Source: Sodalis glossinidius str. 'morsitans'
Lineage (GTDB): Bacteria > Pseudomonadota > Gammaproteobacteria > Enterobacterales > Enterobacteriaceae
Assembly (NCBI RefSeq): GCF_000010085.1
Contig: NC_007712.1
Location: 3,224,001 to 3,288,000 of the forward strand
DNA length: 64,000 nt
Reading direction: 5' to 3'
Under the pieces are notes generated by a model, which was given only the letters and a program-made list of their open reading frames with translations, searched no databases and was not told the origin of the DNA. Positions 48,292-58,971 of the stretch are shown here, in pieces. Made by a program: the position numbers and the translations under genes. Each line of letters begins with the position of its first letter. The stretch's first letter is position 1.

Positions 48292-49301
48292 TTACGCCAA
48301 CAGCAGGTCGGCCATAGCCCGACAGATAAACGCGCTTTCCGCCGGCAGCCGGCCCAACGCGCCGGCACAGTGGCCGAACAATGACGTCAGCGGCCGCCAT
48401 TCCCCCCGCGCTAACCTGCCGCATTCTATCTCTGCCTCTTCCAGTGTGAAATAGCTGTCGGTGCTACAGGGCATCACGACGGTTCTGGCGGTAATCGCCG
48501 CCATCGCTGCGTTGAAGTCGCCATTGAACCGGGTATTATCGGCAATATTGGCCGTCTGCCAGCTGTGCAACATACACAACAGATCGTTGGCGTCGCGCCC
48601 TTGGTAATCCTGCTCCCAAAATTGCAGCAGCGCCTCGCGGGTCGGAAGATTTAATTGCCGGTAGAGATGCTGGCGATAAAACGTAGCGGAATAGGCCCAA
48701 CCCACATAGCAGCGGCCGAAGGCGGCCAATCCCTTCAGCGGCGGCTGCGAATAGTCGCCGTGGCAAAACAGCGGATCCGCCTGTAAGGCGGCGGTAATGC
48801 CGGAAAGGAAAACCTAATTCAGTGGCCAGCATTTAGCGCTGCTGCACACCGCCAGCAGTACGCTTACCACCTCGGGGTACAGCGCGGCCCACTGATAACC
48901 CTGAATCGCGCCCATCGACCAGCCGGCGATAAGCGCGCCAGCCGCTCGATATGCCAGTGTTCGCAAATCAGCCAGTGCGGCGCCCGGACGTTATCCAAAA
49001 GCATCACAGCCGGAAAGCGCCGGCCCTGCTGCGGTCAGGCATGGCTGGGTGAGCTGGAGAAGCCGTTACCAAACATGTCGGTACAAATAATAAAGTACCG
49101 GGCCGGATCGAGCACCTGCCCTGCACCAATCAGCGCCGCCCATCCGCGATGGTTGGCGGCATACCAGGAGGGCAGCAAAATGGCGTTATCGCGCTAGTGA
49201 TTAAGACGTCCATAGGTGACATAACTCAGCCGGGCGTTTTGCAGACGCTCGCCGCTTTGCAACTTAAAATCCCCCAGCTCACAATAGTGCTTATCCTGCA
49301 T
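48292..49301 (-). pseudogene. MetX-like alpha/beta hydrolase, multiply broken
   Basis: Start at 49301: MQDKHYCELGDFKLQSGERL and QNARLSYVTYGRLN, then a TAG. It resumes ILLPSWYAANHRGW, IGAGQVLDPARYFIICTDMF and GNGFSSSPS with further stops and shifts, then a clean C-terminal frame AFGRCYVGWAYSATFYRQHL to ICRAMADLLLA. The pattern (LNxARLxYxTYG, DPxRYFIIxxDxFGNGxSSSPS) is that of homoserine-acetyltransferase-like hydrolases. At least two stops and two shifts. Confidence 0.75.
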
Positions 49302-49507
49302 CAAAGCCCCCTACTTGTACCGCACGCGCGGTGATTAATTAACCAGATAGTTAACTTGTTACTAATTTCCGGTCTATGGTACTATTTACCCGCTGGTGCA
49401 CACCGCCGCGGAGTGTTATTTAGCCCAAGCCCTGTACGATTTGGGAACCCTGTTTTCCTGCCAACGTTTGCTCGTTGAAAAACAGGCTCTCTGAGCCGGA
49501 TAGGATT

Positions 49508-50155
49508 ATGAAAACTCGCGCTACCAAGACTGTCATAGGGTCCACCGCCACCGTTAAGGGAAAGAAAAATCAGCCGGGTGATATGGCACATACCCTGCTT
49601 AATTGCGCGCTGGAATTACTTTCCCAGCAGAATTACTCTTCAGTCCGCATCAAAGATATAGCCGATGCTACGGACCACAACTCTGCGCTGATATATTATT
49701 GTTTTGGCTCCAAAGAAAATCTCTTCCTTAAAGTCATTGAATCCACAGTAGAAAAAGCATTCGAGCAGTTTGAGGCAATCAAAGATGACGCCCAGGATTC
49801 CCAGCAAGTGCTGTTTCTATGGATCCAAATTCATATTATGCAGTTCTATTTGCTGCAAAAGTTGGCAAAAATCAGCCTGGACTATGCCGGTACCCACGGC
49901 CGCACGCCGCAAATCGATAAAGCCATAAAAAAGTTTTATGAAAAAGAGTCGGTAGTGCTGAAAAACATGCTGACCGACGGCATCCAGGCCGGCGTATTTC
50001 GCGACGTCAATCCCGACGATATGGCGATGTTTATTTCCACCTATCTCGACAGGGTGTTATTCCGCACGGTTATGTTCCCGAAGTTTAAATGCAATCACGC
50101 TATTAATTTCATGCGCGACTTTGTGTTTGAACACCTGGCGGTCAAACCGGCATAA
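49508..50155 (+). CDS. TetR-family regulator
   Basis: 215 residues, start ATG at 49508 (an in-frame TTG at 49475 is less likely). HTH: MAHTLLNCALELLSQQNYSS then VRIKDIADATDHNSALIYYCF GSKENLF. The C-terminal domain is helical, with no stop. It faces away from the MetX-like gene and runs convergent to the reductase pseudogene. Likely former controller of the catabolic cluster to its right. Confidence 0.8.
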   Translation: MKTRATKTVIGSTATVKGKKNQPGDMAHTLLNCALELLSQQNYSSVRIKDIADATDHNSALIYYCFGSKENLFLKVIESTVEKAFEQFEAIKDDAQDSQQVLFLWIQIHIMQFYLLQKLAKISLDYAGTHGRTPQIDKAIKKFYEKESVVLKNMLTDGIQAGVFRDVNPDDMAMFISTYLDRVLFRTVMFPKFKCNHAINFMRDFVFEHLAVKPA

Positions 50156-50163
50156 ACGGCAGG

Positions 50164-51093
50164 TCAGTCCTGCAATTCGATGACGATTCCGGCGTACGGG
50201 CACGCGAACAACACAGCATTATCCGGTGATTTTGCGCTTTTTCCGCCGCGGTCAAATAGCTGTCGCGATGCTCAGGAATACCACTCACTACCCGCGCCTG
50301 ACAGGTGCCACAGACGCCGATGCCGCAGGCAGTTTCCGTGTCTATGCCGGCCAGGCTAAGCGCCTCGACGATAGTCTGCTCGCCCGTCACCGGCACCCGC
50401 TGCCCTGACGGGTGCAACTACACTATAACCCCCCCCCTCCTGTGCCAGAGCCGGCGGCGAGAACAGCTCGTAATGCAGGTCGTCATCGGCAACGCCATGC
50501 TGGGCGCAAAAATCGCGCACCTGCGCGGTAAAATCCTGCGAGCCGCATACATAGATAGCGCTGCTCCCGACGTGCCGCAACCAACGCCCAAGCAGCTCGC
50601 CTGGCTACGTCGGCGAGTGAGCGTGCACCCTAAGCGCCGGTGCAACTCCCGCCACGTTCGCTGCGGCGTGAACGCGCTTAGCGTGTCCTGCCGGCCGAAA
50701 TAATGCAGGCGGTAGGCGTGCCCCTGTCGCGCCAGGGTCAACTCCATAGGCAACAGCGGTGTAATGCCGATGCCGCCCGCCAGCAGTAGCGCCGGATAGG
50801 GCTTATCTTGTAGCGCGAACAACGTCACCGGCACGCCGATAGACAGGACCTGTCGCGGCTGCACCTGTTGTCGCAGATAATGCCCCGCGCCGCGGGAATG
50901 CCGGGTGACCAGCACCGCCAACTGATAACAGTGTAATTGAGCGGGATCGCCGCACAAGGAGTAGTGTTGCAGGAGCGTGGGACTTAGCCGGACCGCGATA
51001 TGCGCGCCGGCGCGCCAGGGTTAACAGGATCACCCCGGTTCCCTCATCCCGCTTCTCGGTGACCACTACCTCCATGAACTGCTGCTCGTTCAT
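50164..51093 (-). pseudogene. Vanillate-demethylase-type oxidoreductase (FNR plus 2Fe-2S ferredoxin), broken
   Basis: Start at 51093 MNEQQFMEVVVTEKRDEGTG. A shift near 51010 leads to IAVRLSPTLLQHYSLCGDPA, YQLAVLVTRHSRGAGHYLRQ and YPALLLAGGIGITPLLPMEL (nucleotide site). A shift near 50640 leads to IYVCGSQDFTAQVRDFCAQH, and another shift to the C-terminal plant-type ferredoxin, ETACGIGVCGTCQARVVSGI (Cys4 cluster). Such reductases feed electrons to Rieske oxygenases; no oxygenase gene is present here. At least three frameshifts. Confidence 0.8.
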
Positions 51094-51099
51094 CGCTAT

Positions 51100-52505
51100 A
51101 CTCCCTAACCCGGCGACTCGCTGTGCACCTGCGCCTAAAAAGATCGTGCTGTAGCGCTCGATCTCCCATTGGCTGACATGCAGGTGATACTGATTCCACT
51201 CCTGCAATTTGTATTTGACGAATTCATCCTTCAGCGCTTTACCGAGCGTCTGCTCGACAAAGGGATCGCTGTCGAACGCCTCTACCACCTCCAGCAGGTT
51301 CTGCGGCAAAAAATCAATGCCGCGCGCCTGCCGTTCCTGCTCGCTAATGGCGTATAAATTGTCTTCGTTCAGTTCGCGGGGATCGATCTTGTCGCGGATC
51401 CCCTCCAGCCCGGCCGCCAGCGCCGCCACCAGATAGGGGTTTCCGCGCCGTCGGCGTTGCGCGATTCGCAGCGGCCACCGCCGGCGGGTACCCGGACCGA
51501 ATTGGTGCGGTTAATAAACCCATAGGAATTGAATACCGGCACCCAGGAGAAATAATTCATCGCCCCCTGGCGTACCAGCCGTTTATAGCTGTTCACCGTG
51601 GGTGCGAAGGCGGCGCACAGCGCGCGCCCGTGGCGCAGCAGACCGCCAATGAAGTAATACCCCATCTGGGACAGGCCCAATCCGCGCGGGTCCTGCTAGG
51701 ATTGGAAGATATTTTCACCGCTGGTCTTATCAAACAACGACATATTGAAATGCGCGCCGGTCCCGGTTTTGTGGGCAAAAGGTTTCGGCATCATGGTCGC
51801 CATCAGCCCTAACTCCCAGGCATAATGCTTGGCCATGAAACGGAAAAATATGAAACGGTCGCAGCTGGTCAGGGCATCGGCATATTTGAAATCAAATTGC
51901 GAGTTGCCGTCTTCGTGATCCAGCGAATAGAGATCCCACACCAATTGATTAATGGTGGACGACACTTTGTCGAGCCAGGCGAACTGGCCGACGAACCCCT
52001 GCAGATCGTAACAGGGCTTGTTCAGTTTGTTATCCGAGTCCGGCACCGCCAGCCCGCCGTCCGGTTCGTGTTTAAGCAAATAGATTTCGCACTCGATACC
52101 CAGATTAAAGCCAAAGCCCATGGCGTCGGCCTGCGCCAGCACATTCTTCAACGCCACCCGGGTACTGAGGGGATAGGGTTCGCCCTGAAAGGCGTTGTCC
52201 GCCGGCATCCAGGCGATTTTCGGCTCCCACGGCAGTTGAATGATCCCGTCCAGGTCCGGAATCGAGGTAAGTCCATCTTCGTTCGGCAATTGACCGAGAC
52301 AATCCAGGGCATAACCGGTGTAACACTCGGATCCCGCCGCCATTTGGCGAAAATGGCCAATTGGCACCACTTTGCCTTTCGGCACGCCGTGAATATCCAC
52401 ATAAGCGCCCATGCAATATTGCACGCCCTGCTGCTGCAACTGCTGTTCAAGATCGGCTAATTGTTGTTGGTCTTTTTCATAATCTGCTCTGCTATAGGCG
52501 ATCAA
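51100..52505 (-). pseudogene. Glutamine-synthetase-family enzyme with nonsense codon and frameshift
   Basis: Start at 52505 MIAYSRADYEKDQQQLADLE. DIHGVPKGKVVPIGHFRQMA, FNLGIECEIYLLKHEPDGGL (the ExE metal site) and KPFAHKTGTGAHFNMSLFDK (HxH region) follow. A TAG lies at 51697-51699 after GENIFQS, then GLSQMGYYFIGGLLRHGRAL and NRTNSVRVPAGGGRCESRNA. A shift near 51440 leads to AALAAGLEGIRDKIDPRELN and WEIERYSTIFLGAG. It belongs to the GlnA-like amide/gamma-glutamyl ligases, not to the housekeeping GlnA. The end overlaps or nearly meets the reductase start. Confidence 0.8.
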
Positions 52506-52511
52506 ACCGCC

Positions 52512-52795
52512 GCATCATGAATGTTCAACGATCGGGTGCGGGATATAGGGGGCTTCCAGCATCGCGATTTCCTCGCGGCTCAGCGTCAGTTCCACGGCGC
52601 TGAGCGCATCTTCCCCAAATGTCGCAGCGCCGTGACGCCCACCACCGGTGCAACCACGGCGGGCTTGCTGTAAAGCCAGGCCAGCGCCGCCTGATGGCTG
52701 TCGGTGACGTGGATATACTGCTGTACCGCGACCGGCATCTGCGCATCCAGTCCGGCTTCGACCCAGCTCACCCGCGCATCGCGTACCATGGCGCT
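52512..52795 (-). pseudogene. Aldo/keto reductase, 3' fragment, frameshifted
   Basis: C-terminal stretch only: HQAALAWLYSKPAVVAPVVG then VTALRHLG. A shift near 52620 leads to EDALSAVELTLSREEIAMLE and APYIPHPIVEHS, which is the typical end of this family. The barrel with the catalytic Tyr/Lys is missing. Fused at its 5' side to the luciferase-like remnant. Confidence 0.75.
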
Positions 52796-53288
52796 TAGCC
52801 GCGCCAGCCCGCGGTCATAAAGAGTGTCACCCCCAAGTGCGCGAAGCGTTTTAGCACCTGCGGCTGCGTGGTGGTGAGATATAGCGGCGGTAGCGGCGAT
52901 TGTAACGGGGTCAGCAAAAAATCGGTTTCTACCTGCTCCCCCTGCCAGGAGGCCGCAGCGGCGTGACCATCGGTCAGCGTGCGCTCGATAAAGTCCCAGT
53001 GCGACAGCAGCAGCGCGATTTCCTGCGCCAGGCGCATCGGCTCATAGAGCGGCAAAACGACAACCGCGGTCCCCAGCCGGATACGCCTGCTATAACCCGC
53101 CATGTGGGCGGCCATCAGAAACGGCGAAACGCTAATGGAATAGTTGGTAAAATGGTGCTCGGCGAACCAAGCGGTGGAAAATCCGATCTCCTCCGCCAAT
53201 GACACCATACTGCGTGTATCCTGATAACGCCCTGTATTCCGTGCGCATTATCTTTATAAGACATCAAATTAAATAATCCTAATTCCAT
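52796..53288 (-). pseudogene. Luciferase-like flavin monooxygenase, deleted
   Basis: Start at 53288 MELGLFNLMSYKDNAHGIQG. A frameshift leads to MVSLAEEIGFSTAWFAEHHF, NYSISVSPFLMAAHMAGYSR and LGTAVVVLPLYEPMRLAQEI, the LLM N-terminal half. Then comes an internal deletion, PLPPLYLTTTQPQVLKRFAH, and the end. About half of the usual ~340 residues remain. Confidence 0.75.
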
Positions 53289-53521
53289 GCCAGCTCCAGG
53301 TCAACAAAAGGGCTATTGTGCCGGCCGGTTTTATCTCCAGCGGCGTTTATTTCCGACGGCGAAGAATGTCAACCGCGGGACCTTATTCGGCGCGGAAGGT
53401 CCGCGCCGGCGTTATTTTATTCGCCGTCCCAGCCGGCGAATATCACGGTTCCCACCGGACATTGCCCGGCGCACATTAATTTTCCGACAACCACTCCCGA
53501 CGCGGCCATTGATACCCGACC

Positions 53522-54501
53522 GGCTTTGTTGAATAAATATAACTTTTAGGTGATCGTCTGCTCAGATCACTACCGTCATTTCAACATCTGCACTCCATGG
53601 TAAAGCAAAAGTTTAAAATCACCAACTGGTCCACTTACAACAAAGCTTTCAAGCAACGCGGGGCTCTGACGATATGGCTGGATGAGTCGGCAATTGTTGC
53701 ATGGACGGAAAAAACAACGCCTGAACGGCGTGGCCGGCCGCTTCACTACGCAGATATGGCTATCACCACTGTTCTGATGATGAAACGCGTGTTTGGCCTT
53801 TCGTTAAGCGCTTTACAGGGCTTCGTTGACGCCATTTTTAAACTGATGGTGCTGCCGCTAAGATACCCAGACTACTCGCTGATCAGCAAGCGAGCAAAGA
53901 CAGTTAAGATCAGCATAAAAACGCCGACCCGTGGTGAAATCTCACCTCTAGTCATTGACGGAGCCGGCCTGAAGGTCTTTGGCGAAGGCGAATGGAAAGT
54001 CCGACAGCATGGTGCCGACAGACGGAGGGTGTGTCGTAAGCTGCATATGGCCGCAGACAGTGTAACGCATGAGATTATCTGTGTTGACTTATCGCTGAGC
54101 GGTACGACGGATGCTCAGGCCCTACCAGCTCTGATAAACCAGACCCAGCGGAAAATCAGGGAAGCGTCGGCTGATGGCGCTTACGATACCCGCTCTGTCA
54201 TGATGCTCTGCTGAGGAAGAAAATAAGGCCTCTTATTCCTCCACGAGGTGGGGCGCAATATTGGCCAGACCGATACCATGAGCGTAACTACACCGTTGCG
54301 AATCAGCGTCTAAGCAGCAGTAACGATGTATGGAAAAAGCAAGTGGGCTATCATCGACGCTTAGTGGCTGAAATAGCTATATTCCGGTTCAAAACGCTTA
54401 ACAAAATGACGCTGTTAGGAATGCCGAACAGCATCCGGATCGCATAACAATCGATCTGCTAGGGGGGCGTAGTCACAAGTTCTGATTTATTCAACAAAGC
54501 C
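53522..54501 (+). mobile_element. IS903-type (IS5 family) element, copy C, with 9-bp target duplication
   Basis: 980 bp between two perfect inverted repeats (GGCTTTGTTGAATAAAT at each end). The 9-bp direct repeat TACCCGACC lies at 53513-53521 and 54502-54510. The transposase starts at 53597 (MVKQKFKITNWSTYNKAFKQ). The DDE residues are visible: LVIDGAGLKV, DGAYDTR, and YHRRLVAEIAIFRFK (YxxxRxxxE-like motif). A single-base deletion after DTR breaks the frame, and about 23 codons (LSLRDYDAQVGEAMAMVKA region) are deleted between FRFKT and LNKMT. So it transposed with intact ends but its own transposase is now dead. Confidence 0.92.
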
Positions 54502-54607
54502 TACCCGACCGCTAATAAGCGCCTGAATAACTTTATTCTGGCGACCTTACCCGTAGGGGTAATCCCTCCCCCCTCCCTTGCCTACAGGGTTTATTTCCCG
54601 GTCATGG

Positions 54608-55299
54608 TCAGGCCGATGCGTCGCGTTGGCTGCGGCGGAAATATTTTTCTATTCGCGACTGAATAGCGCTTAAAAGCGTCGTTGCCGCCAGATACAAAAT
54701 ACAGAAAACGATAAGCAAAGGAATATTCTCAAACGTTCGCGAATAAATAGACTGTGCGGAATAAAGCAGATCCGAGAGTGAAATCACACTCACCAGCGAG
54801 GTGGTTTTCAGCATACCGATCACCTGATTACCGGTGGGCGGGATAATGAACGACACCGCCTGCGGCAGAATGATCCGGCGCAGCCAGGTTGTACCAAAAA
54901 ATCAGTTGCACCAGCACCGGCGTGCCGCGAAAAAACCAGATGTAGCCGCCGCTGCACCAGGCGAGCAGCGGGTTACTCACCAGCCGCATGGCGGCGATGA
55001 CCACCCCAAGCACGATGGCCAGCAGCATAATGACCACCGTCAGCCATAGGGTGACCCATAACCCACTCAAAATAATGGGTGAAAACATGTAGCGCCCCAC
55101 TTACCGGCCAGGCAAAATTGTCATTCATCACCACCGAACGCACCAGAAGTATCAGCAGCAGCGCCAGAACGCCGGTGGTTATCCAGCGCCCCGGGTAACG
55201 CTTCTCCACAACCGTCATCCCATCGTGCGGAAACGGCGCGGCGGGGGAACGGTCGTCCCGCCCGGGGCGGCTGATGCGATAGGACTGATTATCTGTCAT
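54608..55299 (-). pseudogene. Polar amino-acid ABC transporter permease, broken
   Basis: Start at 55299 MTDNQSYRISRPGRDDRSPA, then WITTGVLALLLILLVRSVVM. A shift near 55100 leads to SGLWVTLWLTVVIMLLAIVL and IWFFRGTPVLVQLIFWYNLA (HisM-family motif). A deletion and shift near 54890 lead to IILPQAVSFIIPPTGNQVIG (the EAA loop) and MLKTTSLVSVISLSDLLYSA to the end. First of three transport genes in a row. Confidence 0.82.
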
Positions 55300-55433
55300 G
55301 GGATCTCTCTTCAACATCAGTAGCATAACGAGCCAAGATTATTAATTAATAACATGCTCTTACCAAACGTGCCTGTCAAGACTGCAAAAAGGGAAATTTA
55401 ATTGATTAGTTAACTTAAAATTAATATTTTTCA

Positions 55434-55895
55434 TTACGATAGGTTACATAATAAAGACAAATACTTTGCCAGAAATGCCCGGATACGCGGATGCTGCGGC
55501 GTATGAAACAGCTCGTCGGGGGAGCGTTGCTCGATAATCGAACCGTTGTCCATAAAGGCGACGCGATCGCCCACTTCCCGGGAGAAATCCATTTCGTGGG
55601 TCACCACGACCATCGTCATCCCTTGCTTCGCCAGATCTTTCATCACGTCCAGCACCTCCCCCACCAGCTCGGGATCGAGCGCGCTGGTCGGTTCATCAAA
55701 CAGCATCAGGCTTGGCTTCATCGCCAGGGCGCGCGCAATAGCCACCCGCTGCTGCTGGCCGCCGGACAGCCGTGAGGGATAGGCATCCAGCCGGTGCGAC
55801 AACCCGACGCGGTGCAGTAGCGCCTTGCACTGCTCCACCGCTGCGGTAAGGGCGGCGCTGAGCGGCGCGGCGCTATCAACGCGTTCGTTCATCAT
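55434..55895 (-). pseudogene. Polar amino-acid ABC transporter ATPase, 5' deleted
   Basis: Keeps the C-terminal half of a HisP/GlnQ-type ATPase: YPSRLSGGQQQRVAIARALA (signature), SLMLFDEPTSALDPELVGEV (Walker B), MVVVTHEMDFSREVGDRVAF (H-loop). The Walker A half is gone. A different short peptide precedes it. Confidence 0.85.
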
Positions 55896-55905
55896 ACGTG
55901 CGCAC

Positions 55906-56798
55906 TTATTTCATCGGCCGGGTGCTGAACAGGTTGATTCCGGGCTGTTCCAGCATTACCGGTTGCAGATCCCATTTACGCATAATGCGTTCGTATTCAC
56001 CATTACGCCACAGGACGTTCAATGCGCCGAGCAGCGCCTGCACCAGCGCCGTGTTTTCTTTCTGCACGACGATGCCGAGATAGTATTTGGGCAGGAGCGA
56101 CATCACGACGGTACGAATTGGCCGCGACGCCACTTTTTTGATCTCGGCGGCCACCGCAGCATCGTTTAGAACAAAATCGATGCGGCCAGCGTAAAGCGCC
56201 AGCAGTACCGCATCGGCGGACTGAAGGCGGGTAATCGCGATTACTGCTTTGCCGTTCTTGCTGGAATTCGGATTCAGGATATCGGTAACGGCGTGCTCGA
56301 AATCGGTACCGGCCTGGACGCCGACCTTCAGGCCGCACAGCGTCAGCGGATCGGTGGTAATGCTTTTATTCTCGGCCAGGGTATAGACTTCGTTGGTGGC
56401 ATAGGCATAGTTGACGAATGACACCTGCTGTTCGCGTTCCGCGCTATCGGAGATGCATTCCATCGCCATGTCATAGCGCCCGCTTTTCACCCCGGGGATT
56501 AGGCCGGCAAAATCAATGGATACCGGTTTAATCTCGACGCCCAGCATCTTACCCATGGCGTTCCATAAATCCGGTTCAAAGCCGATCATCGTTTTATTAT
56601 CTTCCGCAAACACTTCACAGGGCAGATAGTGTGCATCGGTCACCAGGTTGATGACGCCGCTGCTTTTCGCCGGCAACTGATCATGCAGACCGGCATCGAC
56701 ACTGAGCGCGTGGCCGCCGGCGCGCCGTGCGCCTGGCTAACCAGCCATAAACTGTTGCAGAGCAGCGCTGTCTGAAAGAGTGCGACGATTTTTTTCAT
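55906..56798 (-). pseudogene. Amino-acid ABC transporter periplasmic binding protein, one frameshift
   Basis: Start at 56798 MKKIVALFQTALLCNSLWLV (signal peptide). A shift near 56690 leads to PAKSSGVINLVTDAHYLPCE, TMIGFEPDLWNAMGKMLGVE (SBP_bac_3 signature), ISDSAEREQQVSFVNYAYAT, CGLKVGVQAGTDFEHAVTDI and WRNGEYERIMRKWDLQPVML. Only one lesion is visible, near the signal peptide junction. Ends the transporter set. Confidence 0.82.
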
Positions 56799-57204
56799 GC
56801 TTGCTACTCCCGAAACTGTATCATTTATTGCATTCCCCTGAGGGAATGAACCTGCCGCCGGCAAACTCCCCCCAGCAAATCCGCGCGCGGCTAGGCAGAT
56901 TTGCAATCTCCCGTGTCAGAATTAACTAATCAATTAATTAATAACCAGCATTGCTCCGAGCCGTTTTCAGGCGGTTTTGTTAGCCGTTTTTTAGCGATTT
57001 TGCTTAACGCCAGGCGGCGAGAGAAAGGGGGCAGACTGGTGTTAATATGTGCAGCGACGGTGCAAGGCCGCCGATTTTTTCATCAATTCAGTGCAAACGC
57101 GCGCAGGGATCTGCGTGAGAATGGCGGCGCTTACCGACCGTGATATTACGGCCGGAAGGGGCGACCCGCCGTCAAGGTGAGCGGGAGCTCAGGCGATCAC
57201 AAGA
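56799..57204. other. Gene-free stretch
   Basis: About 400 bp between the binding-protein gene and ygaC. It includes the AT-rich ATTAACTAATCAATTAATTA at 56921-56940, possibly a promoter region for the transporter genes. No gene recognised. Confidence 0.35.
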
Positions 57205-57470
57205 TCAATTGAACATTTTTTGCAGATAACGGGCGAGGGAAGCGCGCGAGCTAAAGCCGTGGGGAATACCATAGTGGCTATCCTGGCCTTCAGGATCCGG
57301 CGGAAAAGCATGATAGCTCACACTGGCGCGGTCCTGCCCAGTATGGCCTCGCAATTAACATAGACATAGTTGTGACCTTTACGGTAACCGTAGCTTTGTC
57401 GGGTAATAGTGTCCCGCTCAAAGCCGGAATTTTCCAGTTCGCGCGCTACTTCATCGGGTCCTAAGTACAT
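57205..57470 (-). pseudogene. ygaC: YgaC (DUF2002), broken
   Basis: Start at 57470 reads MYLGPDEVARELENSGFERD, TITRQSYGYRKGHNYVYVNC and EAILGRTAPV, then a TGA. In another frame SYHAFPPDPEGQDSHYGIPH and GFSSRASLARYLQKMFN run to a TGA at 57205-57207. E. coli YgaC has the same order (MYLRPDEVARVLE; GYRRGENYVYVN; HYGIPHGFSSR). One frame break and a deletion of about 25 residues. In E. coli it also lies beside ygaM. Confidence 0.85.
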
Positions 57471-57667
57471 TATTTGTCCTCTCTTCAGTCACGGTGAAGT
57501 GATCACAGCTAATGTAATCGGTAAGGTGGAGTGAGAGAAGCCGCACTCCCGCCTTTCAGAATCATCCAAAAAGCTGAGACTTTCCCGTTGCGTCCGGTGC
57601 GATGTCGCCGCTTGAAATCTAAAATAGGTCTATAATTAAACAACCTACTTTTGAACAGGAGAAACAC

Positions 57668-58003
57668 ATGTTTACCAAAACCGAAAAACAGGACATCCAA
57701 TTGGATTTTAAAGACGATGTTTCTCTGCTGGCTGATACCCTGGATTCGCTGCTGAAAGCGACCGATAAGACGACCCAGGACGAACTCAGCGACCTGCAGG
57801 CGAAAACCAGGCGCGCGTTGCGCGATACCCGTGCCAAACTGAATGGCAACAGCCGGATAGGTCAATACGCCCGCGATGGCGCGCAATATGACCGTGACGC
57901 CGCGGTGCAAACCAAAAACTTCGTGGTGGGAAAAACTTGGCATAGCCTGGGCATCACCACCGCGGTAGGCATTGTGGTAGGCGTATTGTTAGCGCGCCGT
58001 TAG
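57668..58003 (+). CDS. ygaM: YgaM, ElaB/YqjD/DUF883-family membrane-anchored protein
   Basis: 111 residues, intact: MFTKTEKQDIQLDFKDDVSL, a long helical middle with repeated Lys/Glu, and a C-terminal membrane anchor (SLGITTAVGIVVGVLLARR) with the glycine-rich end typical of the family. These proteins bind ribosomes in stationary phase and sit on the inner membrane. Followed by a strong terminator. Gene order ygaC-ygaM-nrdH as in E. coli. Confidence 0.9.
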   Translation: MFTKTEKQDIQLDFKDDVSLLADTLDSLLKATDKTTQDELSDLQAKTRRALRDTRAKLNGNSRIGQYARDGAQYDRDAAVQTKNFVVGKTWHSLGITTAVGIVVGVLLARR

Positions 58004-58112
58004 TTTGAAATAGCCGGTTCCAATAGCAACCGAGACCGATAACGCGCAGAGGGTGTGACAGGCCTGGGAAAATTTTTTTTCACCGCCTTTCCTCCCGCTT
58101 ACTACTCCGATG

Positions 58113-58143
58113 AACCCGCTCCAAGCCTGGAGCGGGTTTTTTA
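58113..58143 (+). terminator. Rho-independent terminator after ygaM
   Basis: Perfect 11-bp stem AACCCGCTCCA / TGGAGCGGGTT with loop AGCC, followed by a run of T. Lies 110 bases beyond ygaM and before the nrdH start. Confidence 0.92.
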
Positions 58144-58314
58144 TTTGCTTTTTTTACTCAGCCGCTGGCATCCTTCGCCAGGTATTACTATATATTGTAC
58201 GTTTGATCTGATTTATATCTAGATATAGTATGCATTACATGTTCAGCACCACAACGTGGCGGCAGCGCTCTCGCAAGTCCGCAACCCCTTTACTGTGAGA
58301 GGTAAATACGAATC

Positions 58315-58554
58315 ATGGCTATTACTATTTATACTAAACCGGATTGTGTCCATTGTCACGCCACCTGCCGCGCGCTTGACCATAAAGGCATCGATTACCG
58401 GCTGGTTAATCTGCTGGACGACGAACAGGCGCTGCATCATGTGCGGGCGCTCGGTTATCAGCAAGTCCCGGTCGTACAAACCCCGCAAGAGTACTGGAGC
58501 GGTTTCCGCCCGGACAAAATCAGTCTGCTGTCCGCCAGCGCCATTCCGGCTTAA
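58315..58554 (+). CDS. nrdH: NrdH glutaredoxin-like redoxin
   Basis: 79 residues, intact; carries the redox pair CVHC at residues 11-14 (MAITIYTKPDCVHCHATCRA) and the thioredoxin-fold end GYQQVPVV then SGFRPDKISLLS. NrdH is the electron donor for the class Ib ribonucleotide reductase. Its partners NrdI, NrdE and NrdF are all broken downstream, so it would serve other thiol partners or be on the way to loss. First gene of nrdHIEF. Confidence 0.9.
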   Translation: MAITIYTKPDCVHCHATCRALDHKGIDYRLVNLLDDEQALHHVRALGYQQVPVVQTPQEYWSGFRPDKISLLSASAIPA

Positions 58555-58562
58555 GGCGCGGT

Positions 58563-58971
58563 ATGACCGCGCTGGTGTATTTTTCCATCAGTTCAGAGAG
58601 TACACACTGCTTCGTCAGCAAATTGGGGCTGCCGGCGCTGCGTATCCCTCGTTGAGATGCGCTAGAGCGTGAAAGCGGATGCCCCCTATATTCTCATCTT
58701 GCCGAGCTATGGCGGCGGCTCGACGCGCAGGGCCGTACCCCGCCAGGTCATCCGTTTTCTCAACGATCCGTTAAACCGTTTCTTATTGCGTAGTGTCATT
58801 GGTGCCGGCAACCGGAACTTTGGTGCAGCCTTCTGTCTGGCGGGCGATATCATCGCCAAGAAATGTCAGGTTCCCCTGCTCTACCGTTTTGAGCTATTGG
58901 GAACGGCGGAAGATGTTACACAGGTACGAAAGGGAGTGACCGAATTTTGGCAGCGACAGAACTTAGCATAA
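58563..58971 (+). pseudogene. nrdI: NrdI flavodoxin-like protein, stop and frameshift
   Basis: Start at 58563 MTALVYFSISSESTHCFVSK and LGLPALRIPR, then TGA. The frame then changes by one base near 58660 to KADAPYILILPSYGGGSTRR, AVPRQVIRFLNDPLNRFLLR and LYRFELLGTAEDVTQVRKGV, all matching E. coli NrdI. One nonsense codon plus one frameshift. It would activate the NrdF manganese cofactor. Confidence 0.9.
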
